Of a stretch of DNA of 64,000 bases, positions 53,838 to 62,157 are shown one piece after another; within the stretch, counting starts at the first letter, position 1, and each line of letters begins with the position of its first letter. Source of the stretch: Chryseobacterium gleum (GTDB lineage: Bacteria; Bacteroidota; Bacteroidia; Flavobacteriales; Schleiferiaceae); the NCBI GenBank assembly GCA_945883565.1, contig CAMCXO010000005.1, forward strand, positions 1 to 64,000, in the 5' to 3' direction. Under the pieces are notes generated by a model that was given only the letters and a program-made list of their open reading frames with translations, was not told the origin of the DNA and ran no database searches. A program made the translations under genes and the position numbers.

Positions 53838-53854
53838 ATTCCAATTATTGGAAT
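53838..53854. promoter_or_regulatory. Palindrome in the lipoprotein/DUF3365 divergent region
   Basis: ATTCCAAT (53838-53845) and ATTGGAAT (53847-53854) form a perfect 8+1+8 inverted repeat midway between two divergent genes, 114 and 136 nt from their starts. It could bind a regulator. Confidence 0.4.
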
Positions 53855-53914
53855 TTTCTTCAATTGAACATTGACTTAGTGATTAGCATCACCTCCAATC
53901 CCAATTAAAGCCCA

Positions 53915-53922
53915 TATGTTTG
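53915..53922 (+). promoter_or_regulatory. Possible -7 box for the DUF3365 gene
   Basis: An exact TATGTTTG, 67 nt before ATG 53990, without a TTG at the proper -33 distance. Confidence 0.25.
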
Positions 53923-53989
53923 TTAACAAGTTTATTATGAACGTAATTCATGTTAAACTTAGTTTTCTATTTCATCCAAAACAAACACA

Positions 53990-54955
53990 ATGTCCAAGCT
54001 TATTGTAGGAGGTGCCATAGTTCTAGCGGCATTTGCGATTCAATGCCAACCGCAATTGCCAATAGACAAAAACCAAACATCTGCCGTTTCAAATGGAGAT
54101 GGCCTAATAGCCATGGAAAGCCTATGCATCAGCTGCCACAATTCAACGGCAACTAAAGAAAACAGACTGGCGCCTCCAATGGCAGCGGTTAAAATACACT
54201 ACTTAGAAAAGCATCCTCAAAAACAAGACTTTATCAATGCCGTAATATCTTTTGTTAATGCTCCTGAAAAAAATAAAGCCTTAATGAAAGGGGCTGTTAA
54301 AAAATTTGGCATCATGCCGAAATTAAATTATGAGCACAAAAAACTCGAAGAAATAGCTGAATATTTATACCATCATGATCCTCCAAAACCTGATTGGTTT
54401 GATGAGCACCATAACAATGAAACGAAGACTTCACAAAACAGCTTGAATTTAGATTCCGGAAATGTAACCACAGAAGATCCATATTTAAAAATGGCTATGC
54501 AAGCCAAAAAAGCATTGGGCTCAAAATTGATACAAGCCATTCAAAATAAGGGCACTGCAAATGCTATAGATTTTTGCAGTATGAGAGCAATTGCCATTAC
54601 AGACAGCGTTTCCAAAGCTCAAGGAGCCATAATAAGAAGAGTTAGTGATAAAGCTAGAAATCCGATTAATCAGGCAAATACTTCTGAAAAAATGGTGTTG
54701 GCAGAGTTCAAAAGGCAATTAAAATCAAATGGCAGCACGAAAAGTATACATGTTGAAATGGATGGTCGTAAATATTTCTATTACAGCATAGAAACCAATA
54801 AAATGTGTTTGCAGTGCCATGGCCAAAAAGACCATGACATTTCAGCGAAAACAATAGAAGCCATTCAAGCCAAATACCCAAATGATAAAGCTATAGGTTA
54901 TTCTGAAAATATGGTTAGAGGTATGTTTGTTGTTGAAGTTTCTCCAACGCCTTAG
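53990..54955 (+). CDS. Haem-binding DUF3365 lipoprotein
   Basis: A 321-aa exported protein, probably a lipoprotein (IVLAAFAIQC at about 10-19). Two CxxCH motifs are present: an N-terminal cytochrome-c-like domain (about 35-130) with ESLCISCHNST, and a C-terminal DUF3365 sensor-like domain (about 165-321) with TNKMCLQCHGQKDH. Asn/Thr-rich sequence joins them. DUF3365 (Tll0287-type) domains bind haem with PAS-like folds. It may act as a periplasmic redox sensor or electron carrier; the partner is unknown. Monocistronic. Confidence 0.85.
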   Translation: MSKLIVGGAIVLAAFAIQCQPQLPIDKNQTSAVSNGDGLIAMESLCISCHNSTATKENRLAPPMAAVKIHYLEKHPQKQDFINAVISFVNAPEKNKALMKGAVKKFGIMPKLNYEHKKLEEIAEYLYHHDPPKPDWFDEHHNNETKTSQNSLNLDSGNVTTEDPYLKMAMQAKKALGSKLIQAIQNKGTANAIDFCSMRAIAITDSVSKAQGAIIRRVSDKARNPINQANTSEKMVLAEFKRQLKSNGSTKSIHVEMDGRKYFYYSIETNKMCLQCHGQKDHDISAKTIEAIQAKYPNDKAIGYSENMVRGMFVVEVSPTP

Positions 54956-54967
54956 CAGGAAAATCGT

Positions 54968-56917
54968 TTATAATCCTCTTAAAATAGTTATGGCACCCTT
55001 GTAAACGTACTCACCTTCAATACGTAATGTGAAATAATAGGTTCCATCTGGAAGAGGGTCCCCCCCTTTGTTGTCTCCTTTCCAATTGTTTAAATAAGGA
55101 GAAACCGAATACACTTCAGCGCCCCAACGATTAAAAATTTGCAATGAACCGTTTCGATCTTTTAACAAATTGGTTAGATCTAAAAAATCGTTTCTTCCAT
55201 CGCTATTAGGAGATATAAAATTTATTACCAACGGAGATTCGATTTGATCGCGCAACATAAACACTCTAACCGAATCAATTCCTTTACAGCCCAAAGCATC
55301 AGTAGCTTCCACATAATAAATGGTTGTATCCCCCTGTGGCCATGTAAAAATTTGGGAACTATACCTATCATTGTAGCGTGCAGGTAAATTACTGTACCAA
55401 TAATACGAGACCCCTCCAGAAGCGTTCAAAATGGCGGTATCGCCAAATTCTATAGTTTGATCGGGACCAGCGTCTACACTTAAGCTCAAACTGCTAATTT
55501 CTATGCTGTCCACTACATTAAAAGAGCATCCAGTTGGCCAAAATGCTGTAAAACTTACGGTTTTCCAACCAGGACTAGACCAACTCACTGGTGGCGGAAT
55601 CTCCCCAACCCATCCTGCCGGACTTGCCCCTCCTCCAAAATTCCATTGAAATGTGGTACTATCTGGCCAAGTACCCGTTGACTTCCAATCTATTCCCTGA
55701 ACCTCAAAACACGGTATTCCCGACCAGTCAATAGTTCCTGAAACGTTTGGCCTTATCTTGAAGTCATAAAAAGTTGTATCCGTACAAGGGCTTCCCGGAT
55801 TCAGAACCAAACTCACTCTATAAACACCTGTATCTGGAAAAGTAAAAATAGGGTTAGGTAATCGAGAAGTATCACTCGAAATACCTTGGACACCAAAATC
55901 CCAAAATAGTGTATTAAAATTGCTACTTAAATTTTGGAATTGAACGGTTAATCCATCGCACAATATTGTTGGATCAACATCTGGGGTAAGCATTTCTGCA
56001 ACTAAATTGCTTATACAATTCACAATATTGAACTGGTAGTCAAGGCGTGCCGTACTCATAAGCAGACCATTTCGCCACTCACTCACGCAAACGCCTACTG
56101 AAAATTGACCCGTTAAATTTGGCATACCAGTCAATGTTCCATTCAAAGGATTTAGGGTTATACCCGAAGTACTTGGCAAAGGTTGACTAAAAGTATAAGG
56201 TGATATAAGATTGATGGGGGTAAATGGCGGTGGGCATGTTGGTATCGGTATTACAGAATTACAACCCGCCCCGCCCATTTGTCCTCCACCTGTATACACC
56301 TCACATAATTCGTAATAGAGGCTATCTCCATCGCTTTCCTGTGCCTGAATTTGTAAATTTAAAGCTTCATTTGCGCAGATAACTGGCGGTATAAGGGGCG
56401 CAAATTCAGGAGTTGAATTGCATACTGAATCCAAAGACGGTATAGTAACAAAATAAGTGTTACCTAAACTTGAAGAATTAGCAACATTGCTAATGGTTCC
56501 ATTTCTACAGCATCGTTGGTGTGCAATGGTGTACCCTCCTAAAATAGGTGGAAGCACCATAGTAGTAACGTATTCAGTATATTCAGAACACAACCCAGCC
56601 GGTGTAACAAGGCAAGGATTGTTAGTACTGTTTAGAGGGACAGAGATACTTGGGCCACGTGCAGGGCTTTGGGTTAAAACTAAATTGTTCCCTATGTCGT
56701 ACACGGCCAAATTTGCAGTTTGATCAAACGCGGCTCCTCCACCTGCACAATCTCTATAAATCCGTAGGGTAAATCTGTATTCATTATTTCCTAAGCACTG
56801 ATAACTTAAACTTCCGCCTATTAAGTGTGCCCCTTTTATTAATAATGGCATTAAGGTTATGCACATCCACAAAATAGAGTTCGCCAAGATTCTAAACATA
56901 CGCTGTTTACGGTACAT
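54968..56917 (-). CDS. T9SS type B (gliding motility-associated) surface protein
   Basis: A 649-aa secreted protein with a signal sequence (MYRKQRMFRILANSILWMC...KGA). An N-terminal region common to Bacteroidota (HLIGGSLSYQCLGNNEYRF, about 28-46) is followed by beta-rich repeats, two PKD-like domains (about 330-540; FWDFGVQGISSD and FQWNFGGGASPAGW) and a C-terminal gliding motility-associated CHU domain (about 560-649, VINFISPNSDGRNDFLD, LQIFNRWGAEVYS). This tail directs T9SS export as type B. ATG 56917 was chosen over a TTG at 56926; ATG 56899 is also possible. Ligand and role are unknown. Confidence 0.9.
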   Translation of the reverse strand: MYRKQRMFRILANSILWMCITLMPLLIKGAHLIGGSLSYQCLGNNEYRFTLRIYRDCAGGGAAFDQTANLAVYDIGNNLVLTQSPARGPSISVPLNSTNNPCLVTPAGLCSEYTEYVTTMVLPPILGGYTIAHQRCCRNGTISNVANSSSLGNTYFVTIPSLDSVCNSTPEFAPLIPPVICANEALNLQIQAQESDGDSLYYELCEVYTGGGQMGGAGCNSVIPIPTCPPPFTPINLISPYTFSQPLPSTSGITLNPLNGTLTGMPNLTGQFSVGVCVSEWRNGLLMSTARLDYQFNIVNCISNLVAEMLTPDVDPTILCDGLTVQFQNLSSNFNTLFWDFGVQGISSDTSRLPNPIFTFPDTGVYRVSLVLNPGSPCTDTTFYDFKIRPNVSGTIDWSGIPCFEVQGIDWKSTGTWPDSTTFQWNFGGGASPAGWVGEIPPPVSWSSPGWKTVSFTAFWPTGCSFNVVDSIEISSLSLSVDAGPDQTIEFGDTAILNASGGVSYYWYSNLPARYNDRYSSQIFTWPQGDTTIYYVEATDALGCKGIDSVRVFMLRDQIESPLVINFISPNSDGRNDFLDLTNLLKDRNGSLQIFNRWGAEVYSVSPYLNNWKGDNKGGDPLPDGTYYFTLRIEGEYVYKGAITILRGL

Positions 56918-56977
56918 CTTTAGCAACAGTTTGTTTGATAATATAAAAATGCATTTTTAAAAAGTATGGCACCATAG

Positions 56978-58129
56978 TTATGAAGCATATTGTTTCCTTT
57001 TATCTTCCGACATACTAAGAACTTTATTATAAAGAGCAACATACTGAGGAATTATTTTTTGGATATCAAAAGTTCTTGCCTGATCAAATGCTCTTGATTT
57101 GAAACCTTCATGAACACTTTCGTTCTGTAAGATTTCAATAGCTTTTTGAGCCATAAAGTTCACATCTCCCACATCTGCTGTAAATCCGGTTAAACCATTT
57201 AAGTTAACTTCAGGCAAGCCGCCAGTATTGGTAGAAATTACAGGTACTTTTGCTGCCATAGCCTCTAAAGCTGCAAGACCAAAACTCTCTTTTTCTGATG
57301 GAAGTAAAAATAAATCACTCATACATAAAACCCGCTCGACTTCTGTGGTTTTACCCAAAAATATCAGTTTTTCTAAAATCCCTAATTCTCTAGCTTGTTC
57401 TTCGGCGCGTTCTCGCTCAGGTCCATCACCAATCAAAATTAGACGACTTGGGATAACCATTTGTATTTTGTTGAAAATGCCTATAACATCCGGAATACGT
57501 TTGACTTTTCTAAAGTTAGAAACATGGGTTACAAGTTTTTCACCATTTGGGGCTAAATTGGCTTTTGCACAATTTCGATCACCTGAATAAAGGCTTAAAT
57601 CTATAAAGTTAGGCACAACTTCAATGTCTTTCCTTACAGGAAAAAACTTTAACGTTTCATACTTAAGACTCTCGGAAACAGAAGTTACTAAGTCGCTATG
57701 ATTTATACTAAAAGTGACAGCCGGTTTGTATGACGGATTCTTGCCTACCAAAGTAATATCAGTTCCATGTAGAGTCGTTACAACAGGAATGTAAATCCCT
57801 TTTTCTTTTAAAATTTCACGAGCCATATATGCTGCGTAAGCATGTGGAATGGCATAATGTACGTGCAATAAATCAAGCCCCTCATTTAGAACTGTATCCA
57901 CCATTTTGCTAGAGAGTGCCAATTCGTAAGGCTGATATTGAAATAGTGGATAATCAGCAACATTCACTTCGTGATAATATATATTCTCTTCCAGAATATC
58001 AAGTCTAACAGGCTGATTATACGTTATGAAATGGACTTTATGTCCCATTTTGCCTAAATACTTACCGAGCTCAGTAGCCACCACTCCACTGCCTCCAAAG
58101 GTTGGATAGCAAACAATTCCAATTTTCAT
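56978..58129 (-). CDS. bshA: BshA, N-acetyl-alpha-D-glucosaminyl L-malate synthase
   Basis: A GT4-family glycosyltransferase that starts bacillithiol synthesis by joining GlcNAc from UDP-GlcNAc to malate. It is 383 aa, with MKIGIVCYPTFGGSGVVATELG at the start, LLHVHYAIPHAYAAYMA, THVSNFRKVKRIPDVI and the GT4 donor loop LPSEKESFGLAALEAMA. The identity to BshA is supported by the GGSGVVATELG start. bshB and bshC are not in this window. It follows the MORN-repeat gene after one base. Confidence 0.93.
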   Translation of the reverse strand: MKIGIVCYPTFGGSGVVATELGKYLGKMGHKVHFITYNQPVRLDILEENIYYHEVNVADYPLFQYQPYELALSSKMVDTVLNEGLDLLHVHYAIPHAYAAYMAREILKEKGIYIPVVTTLHGTDITLVGKNPSYKPAVTFSINHSDLVTSVSESLKYETLKFFPVRKDIEVVPNFIDLSLYSGDRNCAKANLAPNGEKLVTHVSNFRKVKRIPDVIGIFNKIQMVIPSRLILIGDGPERERAEEQARELGILEKLIFLGKTTEVERVLCMSDLFLLPSEKESFGLAALEAMAAKVPVISTNTGGLPEVNLNGLTGFTADVGDVNFMAQKAIEILQNESVHEGFKSRAFDQARTFDIQKIIPQYVALYNKVLSMSEDKRKQYAS

Positions 58130-58130
58130 T

Positions 58131-58823
58131 CTATTCTTTTTTTGATCCTTTCTTGTACTTTTCAGTGCGCTCTAAGGTAGCATTTTCCGAAAAATACAAC
58201 CACTTCCCTTCCTTTTTGTCTTCTTTAAACTTTCCTTGAACCTTTAGCACGCCATTACTATAATACTCAAAATAATTACCATGTCTTAGATTATTTACAT
58301 AAGTCATTCTAGACTTCATTTGAATGCCATCTTCATGATAATACAAAACATCCCCTTCAATTTTTCCATTTTTATAAATGTATTCTGTTGCCAATTTTCC
58401 ATTAGAGAAATACCAAGCAAACAAACCATCTTTTATCCCATTTACATAGTATCCACTTTCTAAAATTTTTTCATTTGAATCAAATACCAGTTGAAGACCT
58501 TCCAATACTCCCATTTTATAATTATATACCTTTAAGCGATTTCCATTTCCAGCAAAATTAGTTTGAAGTCCATTGAGAGTATCATTCACATACTGATGAC
58601 GCAACACAAGTCGACCTTGAGTGTTCCACTCTAAATAATTACCGTGGCGCTTGCCATTTTTATATTGAATTACTGATTTTGGAACTTGATTACTTTGAAA
58701 CAAAATCCAAGTTCCATGGGGTCGGTCAAACTCATTTGTTGGACGAATGTCCTCTTCTGTTTGGGCTAAAAGCATATAGCTCAAGAATAAGTTACAAAAG
58801 ATGTAGATAAAGTTCTTTTTCAT
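58131..58823 (-). CDS. Secreted MORN-repeat protein
   Basis: A 230-aa protein with a signal peptide (MKKNFIYIFCNLFLSYMLLA) and about seven MORN-like repeats such as YKNGKRHGNYLEW, GVLEGLQLVF, GIKDGLFAWYFSNGKL and NLRHGNYFEYYSNG. Databases often label such proteins 'YwqK family antitoxin', but no toxin partner is visible. The function is unknown; MORN repeats can bind lipid or protein. It overlaps the glycosidase fusion by 4 nt (ATGA). Confidence 0.85.
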   Translation of the reverse strand: MKKNFIYIFCNLFLSYMLLAQTEEDIRPTNEFDRPHGTWILFQSNQVPKSVIQYKNGKRHGNYLEWNTQGRLVLRHQYVNDTLNGLQTNFAGNGNRLKVYNYKMGVLEGLQLVFDSNEKILESGYYVNGIKDGLFAWYFSNGKLATEYIYKNGKIEGDVLYYHEDGIQMKSRMTYVNNLRHGNYFEYYSNGVLKVQGKFKEDKKEGKWLYFSENATLERTEKYKKGSKKE

Positions 58824-61723
58824 GGTTGAACAATAGATTGGTAAATAACTTCTTGAATTTTAGTTCTTAAGCCACTCTGCACCAATTTTGGATTTTGGGC
58901 ATCAGGAAATACGCGGTTTGATAAAAATATATATACCAAGTCCTGCTCTGGGTCTACCCATGCCATGGTTCCAGTGAACCCCGTGTGTCCATAGCTTAAC
59001 ATACTAACACATTCACATGCCGGCCCATCGCCTGCCAATTGTGGCTTATCAAAACCTACTCCTCTTCTATTATTTGTTTCGCAATACTGGCACCGGGTAA
59101 ATTCACTTAAAGTACTACTCTCCAAATATTTTCGATCTCCATAAACACCTTGATTCAAATACATTTGCATGAGCTTAGCTAAATCATATGCATTTGAAAA
59201 CAAACCAGCATGTCCAGAAATTCCCCCTATCATGGCTGCACCTTGATCATGAACGTAACCATGTATCACTTGATTGCGGAAATAGATATCATTTTCTGTA
59301 GGCACAATACGACTCTTCTCATAACGGTTAAGAGGTAAAAAAGTTAAGTTAGTTAGTCCCATTGGTTTATAAAAATGCTCCTCTAAATACACATCAAACG
59401 CAATTTCAGTCTCCTTTTCAATTAACCTTTTCATTATATAATAACCTAAATCGCTATATTTATAATCATGTTGTGACCTAAGTTTACTCGAAACAATTGT
59501 CGCCCAAATGGTATCAGCATAATCATTTCTAATGAATAAACTATCTGCTATTTGAATTGAAAATTCCTCAGTAAACTCTTTTCGATACAGCCGAGGATTG
59601 AGCCTTCCATTGAGCAAAGTTCTTTGATAAAAAGGAATCCATGCCTGAAGACCAGCTTGATGGGCCATTATTTCTCTTAAAGTTAAATTCTCTTTATTTG
59701 AACCCTTTAGTTCATGTAGGTACTTTTTTATCGGTTTATCTAAATCCAACTTCCCCTTTTCGTACAAGTGCATTATAGCTAAAGTACTAGCAGCTATTTT
59801 AGTAATAGAGGCCAGATCATACAAATGATACTCATTTATTATTGAATTCGATTCATATGTAGGATTTCCAAATGATTTATCGTATACTATTTTTCCTTTT
59901 CGTGCAACCAGAACCTGTGCCCCAGGAAAACTTCCATTTAGTATGGCATTCTCTACCATTTCATCAATTTTGCTCAAGCTACTTGAATTCATGCCCACTT
60001 CTTCAGCCTGTCCAAAAGATAACATTTTTAAGCCTTTCATTTGGATTCCAGAACCAGCGGTTAGATTTAAACCAGTTCGCACAGGTAAACGTCCTTTAGC
60101 CTGAATTGCTCCAAAAATCAACTCAGCTGCTTTTTGTTCAAAATCAGGAGAATTCTGGTAAGCACAAATCATATTTTCGGCTCTCGCTGATTCGGGCAAA
60201 CTCAAAAATGAATAAGGATTTGCGAACGAGATAAATGTGAATGGTTGTTGCTGATTCAATATAGACAGAAACTGTATTTCTTCGGTTTCCATTTTATAAG
60301 ACTTCCAAGGATTTCTGCCATTGGTATAATATGTAACTATTACCCTATCATAAACTGAAAGTTTATACAAGAGATTAACCATTTCTAATTCACCAAAGTC
60401 GAATAAATCAAAATCCGAATAAAACCGCAATATTTTGGCGAAATTATCGCTTTTTGACTTTCCTATCCTAATATATGCCGTCTTTATACCTTTTTGTGTT
60501 GAAAATGGTAGGCTTTTTTTGGTCAGTACGGTAATGGCGCTTTCTGCTAATCTTTTATTCAATAAAATAGACTCTTTGGAATTGAGTTTCTCTATTAAAC
60601 TCGATGTTTTAAGTGGTTCTACTTTCGATAATCCAGCCCAATATTTCGCAATTAAAATCCGCAAGACACTTTGATCTAATTGCTCCATTCTCAATGAATC
60701 AGTTTCTACCAACTCTCTAATTCGCCTGGCACCATCATGTATATTTTTAGGAAAAAGCAGTACATCGTTGCCGGCTTTAAAAGCATTGAGTTCTGTTAAA
60801 CCTGAATCCGATTTTCCGACGCCTGCCATGTTGAGAGCATCTGTTACAATGAGTCCATTGAATTTCATTTGCGCCCTCAGTACCCTACTTACTAAGACTT
60901 CACTAAGAGAAGTAGGTGTACTATCGCCAGTTAGGGATGGAACATGTAAATGTCCAACCATAACAGATGCCAATGGCCTTTTGAATGCAAGTTCAAAAGC
61001 CTTTAATTCATACTTATAAAGCTCATCGACTGATTTAGAAATTCTTGGGAGTGTTACATGTGAATCTGAATCTGTGTCTCCATGACCTGGGAAGTGTTTT
61101 CCACAAGACAGTACACCCTCACTTTGCATTCCTAAAGACAAGGCCAATGCTTTGTTAACCACTGTATTGGCATTCTCCCCAAAACTCCTTGCGTTAATTA
61201 TAGGATTGTTTGGATTGCTATTTAAATCAAGTACTGGTGCAAAATTCCAATTCACCCCAATGGCCTTGCATTGTAATGCTATTTCTTTTCCAAGTTGGTA
61301 CAATAGAGTGGAGTCTTGAACAGCACCTAAAGTCATAGCCCATGGGAAAGTAGTGCAACTATCTAACCTCATACTTGGCCCCCATTCGGCATCCATGGCA
61401 ATAAACAATGGCACTTTCGTTATTTCTTGCAGGGAATTAACCAATTGCACTTGTTTATGAGGGTTTCCTTGAAAAAAAATAAGACCACCAATATGATTTA
61501 CCCTTACCAAGGAATCGAGCAGTTTTTGGTGCTCGTTGCCTCTATTGGAATAAGCATCTAACATAAAAAGTTGACCAATTTTTTCCTCTATTGTCAAATC
61601 TGCTATTTTACTTTTTGCCCATTCCAAAGCTTGAAAATCATTTTGCCATGGCTGTGCACATAAGTAAACTGGCATCAAGAGAAATAAACTAATAAGTAGT
61701 AAAGTGTTTCTAACCTGTCGCAT
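58820..61723 (-). CDS. Glycoside hydrolase 3 / serine beta-lactamase-like fusion
   Basis: A 967-aa exported protein with a signal peptide (MRQVRNTLLLISLFLLMPVYLCA). The N-terminal glycoside hydrolase 3 domain (about 30-370) carries the NagZ-type KHFPGHGDTDSDSH (about 208-221) and VTDALNMAG with the nucleophile Asp. A GH3 C-terminal-like alpha/beta region follows (about 380-570). The C-terminal serine hydrolase (about 580-967) has SxxK in LASITKIAAS (about 642-645), YSDLGYYIM and HTGFTG. It may recycle peptidoglycan by removing GlcNAc and cutting or editing peptides. The overlaps on both sides place it in the HK-RR-bshA operon. Confidence 0.92.
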   Translation of the reverse strand: MRQVRNTLLLISLFLLMPVYLCAQPWQNDFQALEWAKSKIADLTIEEKIGQLFMLDAYSNRGNEHQKLLDSLVRVNHIGGLIFFQGNPHKQVQLVNSLQEITKVPLFIAMDAEWGPSMRLDSCTTFPWAMTLGAVQDSTLLYQLGKEIALQCKAIGVNWNFAPVLDLNSNPNNPIINARSFGENANTVVNKALALSLGMQSEGVLSCGKHFPGHGDTDSDSHVTLPRISKSVDELYKYELKAFELAFKRPLASVMVGHLHVPSLTGDSTPTSLSEVLVSRVLRAQMKFNGLIVTDALNMAGVGKSDSGLTELNAFKAGNDVLLFPKNIHDGARRIRELVETDSLRMEQLDQSVLRILIAKYWAGLSKVEPLKTSSLIEKLNSKESILLNKRLAESAITVLTKKSLPFSTQKGIKTAYIRIGKSKSDNFAKILRFYSDFDLFDFGELEMVNLLYKLSVYDRVIVTYYTNGRNPWKSYKMETEEIQFLSILNQQQPFTFISFANPYSFLSLPESARAENMICAYQNSPDFEQKAAELIFGAIQAKGRLPVRTGLNLTAGSGIQMKGLKMLSFGQAEEVGMNSSSLSKIDEMVENAILNGSFPGAQVLVARKGKIVYDKSFGNPTYESNSIINEYHLYDLASITKIAASTLAIMHLYEKGKLDLDKPIKKYLHELKGSNKENLTLREIMAHQAGLQAWIPFYQRTLLNGRLNPRLYRKEFTEEFSIQIADSLFIRNDYADTIWATIVSSKLRSQHDYKYSDLGYYIMKRLIEKETEIAFDVYLEEHFYKPMGLTNLTFLPLNRYEKSRIVPTENDIYFRNQVIHGYVHDQGAAMIGGISGHAGLFSNAYDLAKLMQMYLNQGVYGDRKYLESSTLSEFTRCQYCETNNRRGVGFDKPQLAGDGPACECVSMLSYGHTGFTGTMAWVDPEQDLVYIFLSNRVFPDAQNPKLVQSGLRTKIQEVIYQSIVQP

Positions 61724-62157
61724 TAATGTGGCAATTCCATTTGGTTAATGAAATCAATAATTAAACGAATTGTTTGCAGGTATTCGTTTTGACTCATGGA
61801 TTTTAAAAAGTATGCATTAACTCCTAGTGACCAAGCTTCTTGTTTATCGCGGTTGACATCACTCGAAGTCAATACAAAGATAGGTGTACCTAAGAATCTT
61901 TCTGAATGCCTTATCTCTTCTATCAACTGATGCCCTCCAACTTTAGGCATATTGAGGTCTAAAATTAAAGCTAAAGGCTTTGTTAAGTTATTGCTATCTT
62001 TACCAAATAGCAGATTTCTTGCTTCTACACCATTTCTGGCAAACTTTATATTATTAACAAAACCTAATTTTCTTAGTGCTCTTTCAAAATTCATTATATC
62101 TACCTCATCGTCTTCTATTAAAAGAATATTTGGCAGGCTTTTAATGTTTGACATCAT
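61723..62157 (-). CDS. Response regulator receiver-domain protein
   Basis: A 144-aa single-domain receiver (Rcp1-like). Acidic pocket IEDDEVDI, phosphoacceptor Asp in LILDLNMP, switch Ser/Thr in VLTSSDV and Lys in FLKSMS are all present. No output domain, so it probably relays a phosphate or binds a partner. The frame could start at TTG 62172, but ATG 62157 (or 62154) is better. It overlaps the histidine kinase upstream by 17 nt and shares a base with the glycosidase fusion start (TAATG). Confidence 0.93.
   Translation of the reverse strand: MMSNIKSLPNILLIEDDEVDIMNFERALRKLGFVNNIKFARNGVEARNLLFGKDSNNLTKPLALILDLNMPKVGGHQLIEEIRHSERFLGTPIFVLTSSDVNRDKQEAWSLGVNAYFLKSMSQNEYLQTIRLIIDFINQMELPH

Noticed and set aside
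58131-58823. YwqK-type antitoxin of a toxin-antitoxin pair
   Set aside because: Only generic MORN repeats and a signal peptide are visible; no toxin gene is adjacent.
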